Part shown: positions 26,900 to 40,446 of the stretch, piece after piece
How the letters are laid out: each line of letters opens with the position of its first letter
Numbering within the stretch: the stretch's first letter is position 1
From: Serratia nevei
Lineage (GTDB): Bacteria; Pseudomonadota; Gammaproteobacteria; Enterobacterales; Enterobacteriaceae
Direction: 5' to 3'
Length of the DNA: 64,000 nucleotides
Assembly: GCF_037948395.1 (NCBI RefSeq)
Contig: NZ_CP149940.1
Location: 2,976,001 to 3,040,000, forward strand
Position numbers and translations under genes: made by a program
Notes under the pieces: generated by a model
The model's input: only the letters and a program-made list of their open reading frames with translations
Database searches by the model: none
What the model was told of the DNA's origin: nothing

Positions 26900-27883
26900 T
26901 CAATACAGCGTAGAGCGGGGCACTTCGTTCAACAACATACCGGCGCGCAGGCCCAACGCCACATTGGGGTTAGGGAACAGTATCCACGCGCCCTCCTGGC
27001 CCACGCGATAGTCCTCCTGCGGCTGCTCGCACAGCAACATGCCCGGTTTCAGTTCGGTGAAGTTGGCCGTGTCATCGCCCAGGTGCAGCTTGAAATCTTC
27101 GCTGTGCTTGATCAACGAGTGCATCACGCGGAAAACCCGAATCTCATCGGCCGCACGCGCCGGCAGGGGCCCTTCACTGACCGCCGCCCGCAGAGCGAGA
27201 TCGATGGCGGCGAACTGCTGCAGATCGTTGCTGCCGAACGGCCGCGCCTTGCCCAACTCGAGCGTACAGCTCGCCGCATTGAGATGTTCGCTGGAATAAT
27301 GGCTAAAAGTGCCGCCCGGCGCGCTGTGTACCACCAGCGCATCCAGATCGGCCGCATCCAGCAGCTTCAACATCGGCTCGCTGTACGGGCGTTTCTGGAA
27401 AGGCAGAATGCCAAAGCGCGGCAAACGCGATTCACGGATGGCGGTGTGCAAATCGTAATGGAAACGCGCCGCCTGTTCCCCATCGAAAAAGGCGGCGAGC
27501 GCACGCTCCAGCTGCTGCGCACGCACGGTTTCGCCGCTGGCGGCGAAGTTGCGGTAGCGGCCGCCGAACATGCGGTTCATATCGCTGTGCAGATAACGCT
27601 TGCCGGCCCGCATCGCAGCCGGGTTACCCAACACCACCAACAGCCGCACCCTCAGCGGCAACCGGCCGGCCAGCAGGTCGCCGACCAGCTGATTGAGCAG
27701 TTCGATCGGCGCAGTTTCGTTGCCGTGCACCCCCGCCGACATCACCATCGCCTGGCGGTAGGGTTGCCGCGGCGTGAGCTCCAGCACCCCTTCCCCCTGC
27801 CAGCGCCAGCGCAGCTGCGGGGTTTCACCTTGCCATTCGACGGGTTCGTTCCCTTCCAGCGTCAGGGGCAGTAGATCGATCAT
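26900..27883 (-). CDS. astE: Succinylglutamate desuccinylase AstE
   Basis: AstE catalyses the last step of the arginine succinyltransferase pathway, hydrolysing N-succinylglutamate to succinate and glutamate. The zinc ligands are visible: H53 and E56 in GVHGNETAP and H146 in FHYDLHTAIR; the catalytic Glu lies in CTLELGKARPFG. The 327-residue length is near that of E. coli AstE (322). It is last in the minus-strand astCADBE operon, 10 bases after astB. Confidence 0.96.
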   Translation of the reverse strand: MIDLLPLTLEGNEPVEWQGETPQLRWRWQGEGVLELTPRQPYRQAMVMSAGVHGNETAPIELLNQLVGDLLAGRLPLRVRLLVVLGNPAAMRAGKRYLHSDMNRMFGGRYRNFAASGETVRAQQLERALAAFFDGEQAARFHYDLHTAIRESRLPRFGILPFQKRPYSEPMLKLLDAADLDALVVHSAPGGTFSHYSSEHLNAASCTLELGKARPFGSNDLQQFAAIDLALRAAVSEGPLPARAADEIRVFRVMHSLIKHSEDFKLHLGDDTANFTELKPGMLLCEQPQEDYRVGQEGAWILFPNPNVALGLRAGMLLNEVPRSTLY

Positions 27884-27893
27884 GCCGCCTCCC

Positions 27894-29234
27894 TTAGCGT
27901 TGGAATGGATAGATGGAGCCGAGACCGAGGATCGACGTCAGCGAATCCAGCGCCTCGCGCCCTTCGCGCAGCAGCAGCGGATCGGCCAGATCATCCTGCG
28001 TCAGGCGATCGCGATAATGGCGGTCGACCCATTCGTTCAGCGTCGCGAACAGCCGCTCGTTCATCATCACGCGCGGGTTAACCGCCCGCAGCTCCTGCTC
28101 GTTAAGCGCTACCCGCAGCCGCAGGCAGGCCGGGCCGCCGCCGTTGCGCATGCTTTCACGCAGGTCGAACACGCGAATTTCCTCGATCGGGCCGCCGCTG
28201 CCGACCATGTCGTTGAGATAACGCCACACGCCGGCGTGCTGACGCGACTCCTCCGGCACGACGATCATCATCTTGCCGTTCGGCTTGGTAAGAATTTGGC
28301 TGTTGAACAGGTAGGTCGCCACCGCGTCCGCCACCGAGACGCGCTCCGTCGGCACTTCGATCGCCACCAGCTCGCTGTCCAGCGTCGCCATCTTGCGGCG
28401 CACTTCATCCAGCGCCTGCTGCTGGCGGTAAAACGCCTGCTGGTGGTGGAACAGCACGTTCTGGTTGCTGACCGCAATCACGTCGTTATGGAACACGCCC
28501 TGATCGATCACCGCCGGGTTTTGCTGCACGAAGACCGTATGCTGTTCGTCCAGCTGGTGCAGGCGAGCGATCGCCTCGCCGGCTTCGCGCGTCTGGCGCG
28601 CCGGATAACGCGCCGGCGCCGTTTCGCCGCCGAACTCCTGCCGACCGTAGACGAACACCTGCACGCTGCGTTTGGCATAGTCGCCGCCCAAACGGTTGTG
28701 GTTGGCCGCCCCTTCGTCACCGAACAACGCCACCTGCGGCAGCGCTTCATGGTGGGCGAAATGCCGATCGTCGCTGAACATCGCCCGCAATACGGCGGTG
28801 GTGGTTTCCGCTTCGATGGCGCGATGGAATTTGTTATTCAGGTTGGCGGCGGTGAAATGCACCTTGCCGTCGGCGCTGTCCGCCGAGGGCGACACGGTGG
28901 CCGCATTGGCGGTCCACATACACGATGCCGAACTGAGCGCCGACAGCAGGCGCGGCGACTGACGCATCGCCTGCGCCAGCACCGCTTCATCGCTGCCGCT
29001 GAAGCCCAGGCGACGCAGCATCGGCAAATGCGGGCGTTCCTGCGGCGGCAGTACCCCTTGCTGGAAACCGAGATCGGCCAACGCCTTCATTTTCAGCAAG
29101 CCTTGTTTCGCCGCCAGCTTCGGGTTCGATACGCTGTTTTGATGCTGCGTCGACGCCTCGTTGCCGAACGACAACCCGGCATAGTGGTGCGTCGGCCCCA
29201 CCAAACCGTCGAAATTGACTTCATATCCTGACAT
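27894..29234 (-). CDS. astB: N-succinylarginine dihydrolase AstB
   Basis: AstB converts N2-succinylarginine to succinylornithine, CO2 and two ammonia; it supplies the nitrogen released by this pathway. The protein begins [28 protein letters not shown], and [21 protein letters not shown]-like [18 protein letters not shown] and AVNPRVMMN are family blocks around the active site. The ATG at 29234 has AGGGG at proper spacing and matches the E. coli start; two upstream options exist. The product has 446 residues. Confidence 0.95.
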   Translation of the reverse strand: MSGYEVNFDGLVGPTHHYAGLSFGNEASTQHQNSVSNPKLAAKQGLLKMKALADLGFQQGVLPPQERPHLPMLRRLGFSGSDEAVLAQAMRQSPRLLSALSSASCMWTANAATVSPSADSADGKVHFTAANLNNKFHRAIEAETTTAVLRAMFSDDRHFAHHEALPQVALFGDEGAANHNRLGGDYAKRSVQVFVYGRQEFGGETAPARYPARQTREAGEAIARLHQLDEQHTVFVQQNPAVIDQGVFHNDVIAVSNQNVLFHHQQAFYRQQQALDEVRRKMATLDSELVAIEVPTERVSVADAVATYLFNSQILTKPNGKMMIVVPEESRQHAGVWRYLNDMVGSGGPIEEIRVFDLRESMRNGGGPACLRLRVALNEQELRAVNPRVMMNERLFATLNEWVDRHYRDRLTQDDLADPLLLREGREALDSLTSILGLGSIYPFQR

Positions 29235-29286
29235 GTTCATCCCCTGGGGATAGCGTGCGGCGACGCCGGCGCGCCGCCGCAGACGA

Positions 29287-31793
<2,507 letters not shown>

Positions 31794-31845
31794 AATGCGA
31801 ACCTCTTCTGAATCAGGCTGCGCCGGTGAAGGCGCAGCCCGCTGA

Positions 31846-33075
<1,230 letters not shown>

Positions 33076-33320
33076 TCAGCAAAGGCTGAATTTTGACTGT
33101 AAGGACCGCTCAAGCCCGGCTAGGCCGCCACAATGCAAAAAAACCGTTGTTCAAAACCGACTTTCCCGGCGGAGAAAATGCTGTCCCTTACCGCTGATTT
33201 AGAAACAAATCTGTTACATAAAATCGGTTTTTCACTATTTATGGCGTATATCCGGTCCCTGAGCGGGGAGTAAATGTTAACGAGCAGTTAAAATACATGT
33301 CGTTTGATAAAGAGTGTAGA

Positions 33321-33335
33321 GCAGCTATCGTGCCA
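33321..33335 (-). promoter_or_regulatory. Candidate sigma-54 promoter of astC
   Basis: On the minus strand TGGCACGATAGCTGC gives the GG-N10-GC core of a -24/-12 promoter with a consensus TGGCAC upstream half. It lies about 260 bases before astC. E. coli astC is sigma-54 and NtrC dependent, which supports the reading. Confidence 0.6.
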
Positions 33336-33388
33336 AAACGGGATTTTTGCCGTATTTTGCTATTTTTTACGTTAAAACAACGGCTTAT

Positions 33389-33406
33389 AATGAATATTTA
33401 TTCATT
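33389..33406. promoter_or_regulatory. ARG box (ArgR operator) upstream of astC
   Basis: AATGAATATTTATTCATT fits the 18-base ARG-box consensus WNTGAATWWWWATTCANW at every defined position. It sits about 55 bases upstream of the candidate sigma-54 promoter. In enteric bacteria ArgR with arginine activates the ast operon. A second palindrome, ATGCATTGGTAATGCAT at 33411-33427, follows immediately but fits the box poorly. Confidence 0.78.
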
Positions 33407-33573
33407 TACTATGCATTGGTAATGCATAAATTAAAAAATAAGGCCTAAAATCATCATTGCGCGCGAAATCCTATTCAATTACGAAAAACTTCAGGATTTC
33501 TGATCGGGCTCGCAAAAATAATTTCCCCCCCTTTGCTCGCTATCACGCTTTTTGCCCCCATCGGGTGCAGCGG

Positions 33574-33590
33574 TGCGCCAAAATTGTGCA
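33574..33590. promoter_or_regulatory. NtrC-like site upstream of astC
   Basis: TGCGCCAAAATTGTGCA matches the 17-base NtrC pattern TGCACC-N5-GGTGCA with two mismatches. It lies about 240 bases upstream of the sigma-54 candidate, a plausible enhancer distance, close to the divergent hydrolase gene. Confidence 0.45.
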
Positions 33591-33725
33591 ACGCGGCAGC
33601 GACGCAGAGATCTCCCCCGCCATGCTCCCGAAACAGGGCCGCGCTGACCGTGGCTCCTGCTTTGTGCGCCAGCGTCTACACTGTGATCCTGACCGCCCCT
33701 TCTCTTCTGCGCACAAGGAGTCACC

Positions 33726-34700
33726 ATGCCCAAGAAAACCGTCGATCTCAGCCAGCCGCACGCCCAGCACGACATCCGCGCGTTTCTCGACGCGCTGAAT
33801 GCCGGCGGCGGTAAACCCATGGAACAGATGAAGCCCAAAGAGGCGCGCAGGGTCTTGGAGGACGCGCAGCGCAGCGTCGAGGTGCCGCTGCGCGAGGTCG
33901 AGATCAGCGAGAAAACCATTCACGTAGAAGGTCAGGATATTCTGTTGCAGCTGGTGCGGCCGGCCAGGGTCAAAGAGGCGTTGCCGGTATTCATGTTCTT
34001 TCACGGTGGTGGCTGGGTGCTGGGCGATTTCCCCACCCATGAACGGCTGGTGCGCGATCTGGTGCACAGCTCAGGCGCGGCGGCGGTGTTCGTCAACTAT
34101 CCCCGTTCACCGGAGGTGCGCTACCCTGAGGCGATCAACCTGGCTTACGCCGCCACCGAATGGGTGGCCGAGTACGGCGAGAAGATCAACGTCGATGGTT
34201 CGCGGCTGGCGGTGGTCGGCAACAGCGCCGGCGGCAATATGGCGGCGGTGGTCAGCCTGATGGCCAAAGAGAAAGGCATACCGGCGCTGCGTTGCCAGAT
34301 CCTGCTGTGGCCCGTCACCCGCGCCCAGTTTGATACCGACTCCTATCATCAGTTCGCCGAAGGCCATTTCCTGACTCGCAACATGATGAAGTGGTTTTGG
34401 GACAGTTACGCGCCCGATAAGGCGCAGCGCAAAGACATCTACGCCTCACCACTCAACGCCACGCCGGAACAGCTGCGGGGTTTGCCGCCGGCGCTGGTGC
34501 AAACCGCCGAGCTGGACGTGCTGCGCGATGAGGGCGAAGCCTACGCGCGTCTGCTCGATGCCGCCGGCGTCGAGGTCACCTCCACCCGCTATAACGGGCT
34601 GATCCACGACTACGGCCTGTTGAATCCGCTCGCCCACGTCCCGGCGGTGCATTCGGCGATCCATCAGGCCGGGCGCGCGTTGAAGCACTACCTGTCCTGA
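33726..34700 (+). CDS. Alpha/beta hydrolase of the hormone-sensitive-lipase family
   Basis: The 324-residue protein has the HSL-family oxyanion motif FFHGGGWVLGD, the nucleophile elbow VVGNSAGGNMAA (Ser), and later acid and base residues in TAELDVLRDEGEAYARLL and NGLIHDYGLLN (Asp, His). Such enzymes hydrolyse short acyl esters. AAGGAGTCACC precedes the ATG. No signal peptide is seen, so it is cytoplasmic. It ends 2 bases from the convergent ABC transporter operon. Substrate unknown. Confidence 0.87.
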   Translation: MPKKTVDLSQPHAQHDIRAFLDALNAGGGKPMEQMKPKEARRVLEDAQRSVEVPLREVEISEKTIHVEGQDILLQLVRPARVKEALPVFMFFHGGGWVLGDFPTHERLVRDLVHSSGAAAVFVNYPRSPEVRYPEAINLAYAATEWVAEYGEKINVDGSRLAVVGNSAGGNMAAVVSLMAKEKGIPALRCQILLWPVTRAQFDTDSYHQFAEGHFLTRNMMKWFWDSYAPDKAQRKDIYASPLNATPEQLRGLPPALVQTAELDVLRDEGEAYARLLDAAGVEVTSTRYNGLIHDYGLLNPLAHVPAVHSAIHQAGRALKHYLS

Positions 34701-34702
34701 CG

Positions 34703-35671
34703 CTAGCCGACCACATGGCACGCCACCTGATGACCGGGCGCCACGCTGCGCAGGCGCGGCGCCTGTTCACGGCACTGCGCCGTGGCCTGCGGGCAGCGCG
34801 GATGAAAACGGCAGCCGTGCGGCGGGTTGGCGGGATTGGGCGGCTCGCCGCTTGCTGCCCGCGGCAGCGAGCGATGCACATCCAGCGTCGGCACCGCCGC
34901 CAGCAAGGCCTGCGTGTAGGGATGCAGCGGCCGGCGAAATAACGCATCGCGGTCGGCACTCTCGACGATCTGCCCCAGGTACATCACCGCCACGTCCTGA
35001 CACAGGTGCTCTACCACGCCGAGATCGTGCGAAATAAACAGCAGCGTCACCCCCTGCCGTTCCTGCAAATCGGAAAACAGATTGATGATCTGCGCCTGAA
35101 TCGACACGTCGAGCGCCGATATCGGTTCGTCGGCGACGATAAACTCCGGCTGCAGGATCAGCGCGCGCGCGATGCCGATGCGCTGGCGCTGGCCGCCGGA
35201 AAACTCATGCGGAAACCGCCCGTAATGCTGTGGAGACAGCCCGCAGATCGACAGGGTATCGAGCACTCGCTCGCGCAGTTCCGCCTTGCTCGCCAGGCCG
35301 TGCTGCAACAGCGCTTCGCCGATGGCGTCGCCCACGCGCAGGCGCGGATTCAGCGAGCTGTACGGATCCTGAAACACCAGCTGCATTTTCGGCCGCAGGG
35401 CGCGCAACGCCTCTTTGCTCAGGCTATCCAACGCCTGCCCTTTGAACATCACCTCGCCGGCGGTTTTGTCGTGCAGGCCGAGCAGCGTGCGGCCAACGGT
35501 GGTTTTGCCGCTGCCGGACTCGCCCACCAGCCCGAAAATGCGGCCCTTGCGAATGCTGAAGCTGACGTCGTCCACCGCCTTCAGCTGGCCGGTGGTTCGC
35601 CCGAACAGCCCGTCGCGCAGCGGGAAATATTTCTTTAATCCTTTCACTTCCACCAGAGGTTCAATCGACAT
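34703..35671 (-). CDS. Peptide/nickel-type ABC transporter ATPase, DppF/OppF class
   Basis: This 322-residue ATPase has Walker A GESGSGKTTVGRT, signature FSGGQRQRIGIARAL, Walker B FIVADEPISALD and the C-terminal oligopeptide-family extension (HPYTQALLAAVPT, CRFHPRCPQA with its cysteines). The start [18 protein letters not shown] at 35671 overlaps the end of the partner ATPase gene by 11 bases. It is last of the five-gene transporter operon. Confidence 0.93.
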   Translation of the reverse strand: MSIEPLVEVKGLKKYFPLRDGLFGRTTGQLKAVDDVSFSIRKGRIFGLVGESGSGKTTVGRTLLGLHDKTAGEVMFKGQALDSLSKEALRALRPKMQLVFQDPYSSLNPRLRVGDAIGEALLQHGLASKAELRERVLDTLSICGLSPQHYGRFPHEFSGGQRQRIGIARALILQPEFIVADEPISALDVSIQAQIINLFSDLQERQGVTLLFISHDLGVVEHLCQDVAVMYLGQIVESADRDALFRRPLHPYTQALLAAVPTLDVHRSLPRAASGEPPNPANPPHGCRFHPRCPQATAQCREQAPRLRSVAPGHQVACHVVG

Positions 35672-36647
35672 GCGGGCGCCCTCCCGCGTTGAGGAAACAG
35701 GCGGACTGGCGCTGCGGTGTGCCGTACAGCGGCGGAATGCCATCGCGGCAGCGAGCGGAGGCCTGCGCACAGCGCTCGGCAAACGCACAGTGTTCAGGCA
35801 AGCGCGCCAGATCCGGCACCTGGCCGGGAATGGAATACAGACGGCGGAGCCGCTGGCCCGGCACCGGCCGCGAGGCGATCAGCCCCTGAGTATAAGGATG
35901 CCGCGGCTCGGCCAACACTTCCCGGGTCGTGCCCTGCTCGACGACGCGCCCGGCGTACATCACCGCCAGCCGGTCCGTCATCTGGGCGATCACCCCGAGA
36001 TCGTGGGTGATCAAGATCATCGCCATGTTGTGTCGCCGGCTCTGCTCGCGCAGCAACGCCAGGATCTGCGCCTGTACCGTGACGTCGAGCGCCGTGGTCG
36101 GCTCATCGGCGATCAGCAGCGCCGGGCGGCATCCGATCGCCATGGCGATCATCACGCGCTGCAGCATGCCACCGGACAGTTGATGCGGGTAGCAGCGCAT
36201 CAGCGCCTCCGCGCGCGCCAACCCCACTTCCGTCAAGAGTTGAATCGCCTGACCCCAGGCCGCTTTCGGCGACAGGGCCAGGTGGCGAATCAGCGGCTCC
36301 ACCAGCTGTTCGCCGAGGGTCAACACCGGATTGAGCGCGCTCATTGGCTCCTGAAAGATCATCGCCAGCCGGTTGCCGCGCAGATCGGCCATCTTTGATG
36401 CCCGTAGCGACAGCAGGTTCTGCCCTTCAAAGCGAATTTCACCGCCGTCTACCTGCGCCAACGGCTGCGGCAGCAGCCCCATCAGCGCCATGGCGGTCAC
36501 GCTTTTGCCGCAGCCCGACTCGCCGACGATCCCCAGCGTTTGCCCGGCCTGCAGCTCAAGGCTGACCTGCTGCACCGCCCGCACCGGCCCTTGCTCTCCC
36601 TGAAACGACACCGACAGTCGATCGAACGCCACCAGCGGTTGGCTCAT
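35661..36647 (-). CDS. Peptide/nickel-type ABC transporter ATPase, DppD/OppD class
   Basis: The 328-residue ATPase carries Walker [17 protein letters not shown], signature [15 protein letters not shown] and Walker [13 protein letters not shown], plus the cysteine-containing C-terminal region ([15 protein letters not shown]). The ATG overlaps the stop of the upstream permease by 4 bases (ATGA). It pairs with the DppF-type ATPase to power the two permeases. Confidence 0.93.
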   Translation of the reverse strand: MSQPLVAFDRLSVSFQGEQGPVRAVQQVSLELQAGQTLGIVGESGCGKSVTAMALMGLLPQPLAQVDGGEIRFEGQNLLSLRASKMADLRGNRLAMIFQEPMSALNPVLTLGEQLVEPLIRHLALSPKAAWGQAIQLLTEVGLARAEALMRCYPHQLSGGMLQRVMIAMAIGCRPALLIADEPTTALDVTVQAQILALLREQSRRHNMAMILITHDLGVIAQMTDRLAVMYAGRVVEQGTTREVLAEPRHPYTQGLIASRPVPGQRLRRLYSIPGQVPDLARLPEHCAFAERCAQASARCRDGIPPLYGTPQRQSACFLNAGGRPHVD

Positions 36648-37594
36648 CGTGTTACCCCGTTCATTTTCGGATCGAGCGCGTCCCGCAGACCGTCGCCCAA
36701 GATATTGATCGCCACCACGGTGACGAAGATCGCCAGCCCCGGCGGCATCCACAGCCAGGGGCGGCGCTGAAAGTCGATCAGGCTGTTGGCGGCATCCATC
36801 ATGTTGCCCCACGATGGCGTCGGCGGCACCACGCCCAGCCCGAGGTAGCTCAACGCCGATTCGCTGAGAATGGCGTTAGCCACCGCCATGGTGGCCACCA
36901 CCACCAAAATCGGCACGGTGTTGGGCAGCAGATGGCCGAACAGACGCCGCCGGGTGGAGAGCCCCAGCACCTCGGTGGCCAGCATGAAATCCCGCTCGCG
37001 CAGCGACAGGATCTGGCCGCGCACCAGCCGCGCCAGCGACGGCCAGCCCAGCAGGCTCAGCATGATCATCACCATGTAGATGCGGTAGTCCGGCGAGACG
37101 TCGAGCTCGGTCAGCATCGCCCCCATGATGATCAGCAGCGGCAGGCCGGGAATGGTCATCAGCAGATCGGCGAAGCGCATGATCAGCCTGTCCGCCACGC
37201 CGCCCAAATAACCGGCGAGCGCCCCCAGCACATAGCCCAGCGTCACCGACAGCAGCATCGACACCAGGCCGATGGTCAGCGATATCCGCCCCGCCAGCAG
37301 CAGCCGGGTGCAGATATCGCGGCCGAGAAAGTCAGTGCCCAACCAGTGCGCGCCGCTCGGCGCCTGATTGATATTCAGCACATCGCCGGCGTCGTCGCGC
37401 CACGGCGACAGCGACGGCCCAATCAGGCACAGCAACGCCAACAGTACCAGCAACGCCAGCGAGATCATCGCCGGCCGGTGGCGACGCAGTCGTCGCCAGG
37501 CCTGCGCGGCGGGCGGCGGCGACAGTTGCGCCAACGCGGGCAGTTGGGCCTGACGCCAGCGGCGGCGGCGGCCGAAAAACAACGTAGCCAACAT
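36644..37594 (-). CDS. Peptide/nickel-type ABC transporter permease, DppC/OppC class
   Basis: The 316-residue inner-membrane protein has an N-terminal helix (MISLALLVLLALLCLIGPSLSPW) followed by the binding-protein-dependent permease domain with LGTDFLGRDICTRLLLAGRISL, the classic DppC segment, and a coupling helix near EVLGLSTRRRLFGHLLPN. It starts four bases after the upstream permease stop. Confidence 0.92.
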   Translation of the reverse strand: MLATLFFGRRRRWRQAQLPALAQLSPPPAAQAWRRLRRHRPAMISLALLVLLALLCLIGPSLSPWRDDAGDVLNINQAPSGAHWLGTDFLGRDICTRLLLAGRISLTIGLVSMLLSVTLGYVLGALAGYLGGVADRLIMRFADLLMTIPGLPLLIIMGAMLTELDVSPDYRIYMVMIMLSLLGWPSLARLVRGQILSLRERDFMLATEVLGLSTRRRLFGHLLPNTVPILVVVATMAVANAILSESALSYLGLGVVPPTPSWGNMMDAANSLIDFQRRPWLWMPPGLAIFVTVVAINILGDGLRDALDPKMNGVTR

Positions 37595-37598
37595 AGCG

Positions 37599-38555
37599 TT
37601 ACCTCAAACGAATGCGCGGATCGGCATAGGCGTACAGAATGTCCGCCAGCAGATTGCCGAGAATGGTCAAGGCTGCCAGAAACAGCGTGAATCCCATCAG
37701 TACCGGGTAATCACGCGCCGCCAGCGAATCGATATGGATATGCCCGGCGCCCGGCCAATTGAAGATTTTTTCGGTGATCAGCGCGCCGGAGAACAATCCC
37801 GGCAGCTCGAACCCCAGCAGGGTGACGATCGGCAACAGCGCATTGCGCAGCGCGTGTTTGAGGATCACCGTTTTCTCCCTGAGCCCCTTGGCGCGCGCGG
37901 TGCGGATATAGTCCATGCGGATCACGTCCAGCATGCTGGCGCGGAAATAGCGCGTCAGGCTGCCGGCCTGCAGCATCACCAGCGCCAGCACCGGCAGCAG
38001 CAGGTGCGCCGCCACTTCCAGCGCCCACGCCAGCCCGCTCGCTTCGCTTCCGGTGCGCAGCATGCCGCCCGCCGGTAGCCAGTGCAGATCGACGGCGAAC
38101 CATTTGATCAGCAGCAGACACAGGAAGAACGTCGGAAACGACATGGCGGCGAACACCGCCACGGTGATCAGATGATCGAACAGCGAATAGGGTTTCATCG
38201 CCGAGATCACCCCCACCGCCAGCGCGATGCCCCAATACAGCACCATCGCCACCGCCGCCAGCAGGAACGAGTTCCAGATGTATTGGTTCAGCAGCGTGCT
38301 GACCGGGATCTGATACTGCAGCGAAAAACCGAGATCGCCCTGCAGCAGCCGGCCGAGCCAGTGCAGGTAGCGGCTGAACAACGGCTGATCCAACCCGTAC
38401 AGCGCCCGCAGCTCGGCGGCGCGTTGCGCGGTCAGGTTGATGTTGCCGTCGATAAAGTCACCGGGCGCCAGGGCGAAGATGCAAAAAATCAGCAAGGAAG
38501 CCAACAGCAGCATCGGGATCGTCTGCAACAGACGGCGCAGGATAAAATTTCTCAT
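37599..38555 (-). CDS. Peptide/nickel-type ABC transporter permease, DppB/OppB class
   Basis: The 318-residue permease begins MRNFILRRLLQTIPMLLLAS, a DppB-type start, then carries the periplasmic segment and the helices of the permease domain. The coupling loop is YIRTARAKGLREKTVILKHALRNALLP. An ATG 12 bases earlier is also possible. It lies between the solute-binding protein gene and the second permease. Confidence 0.92.
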   Translation of the reverse strand: MRNFILRRLLQTIPMLLLASLLIFCIFALAPGDFIDGNINLTAQRAAELRALYGLDQPLFSRYLHWLGRLLQGDLGFSLQYQIPVSTLLNQYIWNSFLLAAVAMVLYWGIALAVGVISAMKPYSLFDHLITVAVFAAMSFPTFFLCLLLIKWFAVDLHWLPAGGMLRTGSEASGLAWALEVAAHLLLPVLALVMLQAGSLTRYFRASMLDVIRMDYIRTARAKGLREKTVILKHALRNALLPIVTLLGFELPGLFSGALITEKIFNWPGAGHIHIDSLAARDYPVLMGFTLFLAALTILGNLLADILYAYADPRIRLR

Positions 38556-38603
38556 CGCGAATTCCATCGCCGCCGCCCGGAGTGGCGCGGCGGCGTCAGG
38601 GCG

Positions 38604-40292
38604 TTACGGCGCCGGTTTGACGTTCGGCAGGCTGCCGACCAAGCCGTTGTAGATATCCGGTTTAAAGCCGGTGACGCGCGCGCTGCTGGCGCTCAAAATC
38701 TCGCGGTTGCCGAGCAGGATCACCGGTGGATCTTCCGCCAGCGCCTGATACAGCTGATGGTAAAGCGGCTTGCGCTGCGCGATATCCAGCGTGGCATTGG
38801 CCCTGGCGATCAGCGCGTCTACCTGCGGATTGTGATAACCGGTCTCGCTCTCGCGACTGATGAAATCGCGCACGCCATCGTGCGGATCGTTCAACGTGCT
38901 GGTGCTGAGGGACGCCAGGTCATAGTTGCCCGCCTTGCGCTGCGCCAGCAGCGCGTTGAAGTCCAATACCTGCGGTTTCAGCACCACGCCGAGCCGGCGG
39001 TAGTTGTCCTTGGCGATCGGCACCAGCGCGTCATTGATCAGCTTTTTGGTCACCAGCAGCGTCAGCTCCAGCTTTTTACCGTCTTTTTGCCGAATGCCGT
39101 CCGCGCCCACTCGCCAACCGGCCTCGTCCAACAGCTTCCCGGCCTTGTCGAGATCGTAAGCGTAGGGATTGATGCCGTTCGCATCATAGGCCCAGGAGAT
39201 CGGCGAGATCGGCTGGTTGGCGACCTTGCCGTAACCCTGGTATACCACGGCGATCAGTTTTTGCCGATCCAGGCCGTAGATCAGCGCCTGGCGCACCCGT
39301 TTGTCCTGCAGCGCCGGGCGCTTGAGATTAAAGTCGATGCGGCTGTAATCGCTTGAGCTGTAGAGGTTGATATTGGCGAAGCCGAGCAGCTTGAGCTGTT
39401 CGATATCGTCCGGCTTGGCGGTAAAGGCGTCGTAGTCGGTCTCACCGGTCTGGAACAGCTGGAAGTTGGTGGCCGGGTTGGTGACGCGGTAGATAAAGCG
39501 CGCCATCGGCGGCGCACCGAGATAGAAGTTCGGGTTGGCGTGGAAGCGGATCTCCTGCCCCGGCACGTACTTGTCGTAAATATAGGGGCCGTTGCCGAGC
39601 GGCTTGCCGTTGAAGGCGCGCACGCCGTCGAGCTTGCCGCGCTGATAGTCTTTGCCGTAGTAAGCCCGCGACAGCACCGGGCCGCCGATCAGTTGCAGCG
39701 TAGTGGCGCCCGGTTGGGTGGTGACGATCTGAATGGTGCGATCGTCGATCACCTTCAGGCCGCTGATGCCGGCGGCGGTGCCGTTTTTATACTCGGCGCC
39801 ACCCTGGATGTGCGCCGGCGTGATGTCGGTGTCGCCGTCATAGGCCGGATCGTGCAGCAGCGTCAGGGTAAAGGCGATATCGTCGGCCTTCAGCGGCGAG
39901 CCGTCGCTGTAGACCAGATTCGGCCGCAGCTTGATGGTGTAGGTCAGATTATCGGGGCTGACCTGCCAGGACTCCGCCAATCGCCCTTCCGGCTTGCCCT
40001 GGCTGTCCAGGCCGATCAGGCGGCTGAAGATCACGTCGGTCACGTTCTCGTCCCAGCCGTTGGTGAACAGATACGGGTTGAAAATCCCCTGCGGCTCCGA
40101 GATGCCCGCCACCACGGTGTCTTTACGCAGCTTGGCGGCGGCCGGCACCCGAGCGGCGTCGCTGGCCGGCGTGATGCCTTCGGCCAGCGTTTCCGCCTGC
40201 ACGCCTGCGCTCAGCCCCAGCGCGCAGACCAGCGCCAGCGGCGTCAGCCGATAGCGCAACAGTTTGTTTAGCCTATTTTTTATTCCACTCAC
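38604..40292 (-). CDS. Periplasmic solute-binding protein, SBP_bac_5 (DppA/OppA) family
   Basis: The product is about 562 residues with a signal peptide (LTPLALVCALGLSAGVQA, cut before ETLAEG). The family 5 extracellular solute-binding domain follows, with GLDSQGKPEGRLAESWQVSPDN, YTIKLRPNLVYSDGSPLKADDI and RVRQALIYGLDRQKLI. The GTG at 40292 is favoured by the preceding GAGGGG; an upstream TTG is open. First gene of the operon; the ligand could be a peptide, nickel or an opine-like molecule and cannot be told. Confidence 0.88.
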   Translation of the reverse strand: MSGIKNRLNKLLRYRLTPLALVCALGLSAGVQAETLAEGITPASDAARVPAAAKLRKDTVVAGISEPQGIFNPYLFTNGWDENVTDVIFSRLIGLDSQGKPEGRLAESWQVSPDNLTYTIKLRPNLVYSDGSPLKADDIAFTLTLLHDPAYDGDTDITPAHIQGGAEYKNGTAAGISGLKVIDDRTIQIVTTQPGATTLQLIGGPVLSRAYYGKDYQRGKLDGVRAFNGKPLGNGPYIYDKYVPGQEIRFHANPNFYLGAPPMARFIYRVTNPATNFQLFQTGETDYDAFTAKPDDIEQLKLLGFANINLYSSSDYSRIDFNLKRPALQDKRVRQALIYGLDRQKLIAVVYQGYGKVANQPISPISWAYDANGINPYAYDLDKAGKLLDEAGWRVGADGIRQKDGKKLELTLLVTKKLINDALVPIAKDNYRRLGVVLKPQVLDFNALLAQRKAGNYDLASLSTSTLNDPHDGVRDFISRESETGYHNPQVDALIARANATLDIAQRKPLYHQLYQALAEDPPVILLGNREILSASSARVTGFKPDIYNGLVGSLPNVKPAP

Positions 40293-40446
40293 CCACAGCC
40301 CCTCGTCTTCCCGTTGATAAAAATGTGACAAAATTTATCGCAGAGTAATGGGCGGCTGGAGGGCTGTCTAACAACGAAACCGGCATTCCATTGCCGAAAA
40401 AAGCATTATGAATTTTTCTGGGGCGAAGCGCCGTGCAAAATGCGAT

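Noticed and set aside
33411..33427. Palindrome ATGCATTGGTAATGCAT next to the ARG box, considered as a second ARG box or NtrC site
   Set aside because: Its half-site spacing (TGCA-N7-TGCA, 15 bases) is two short of an NtrC site, and it deviates from the ARG box in the key TGAAT core.
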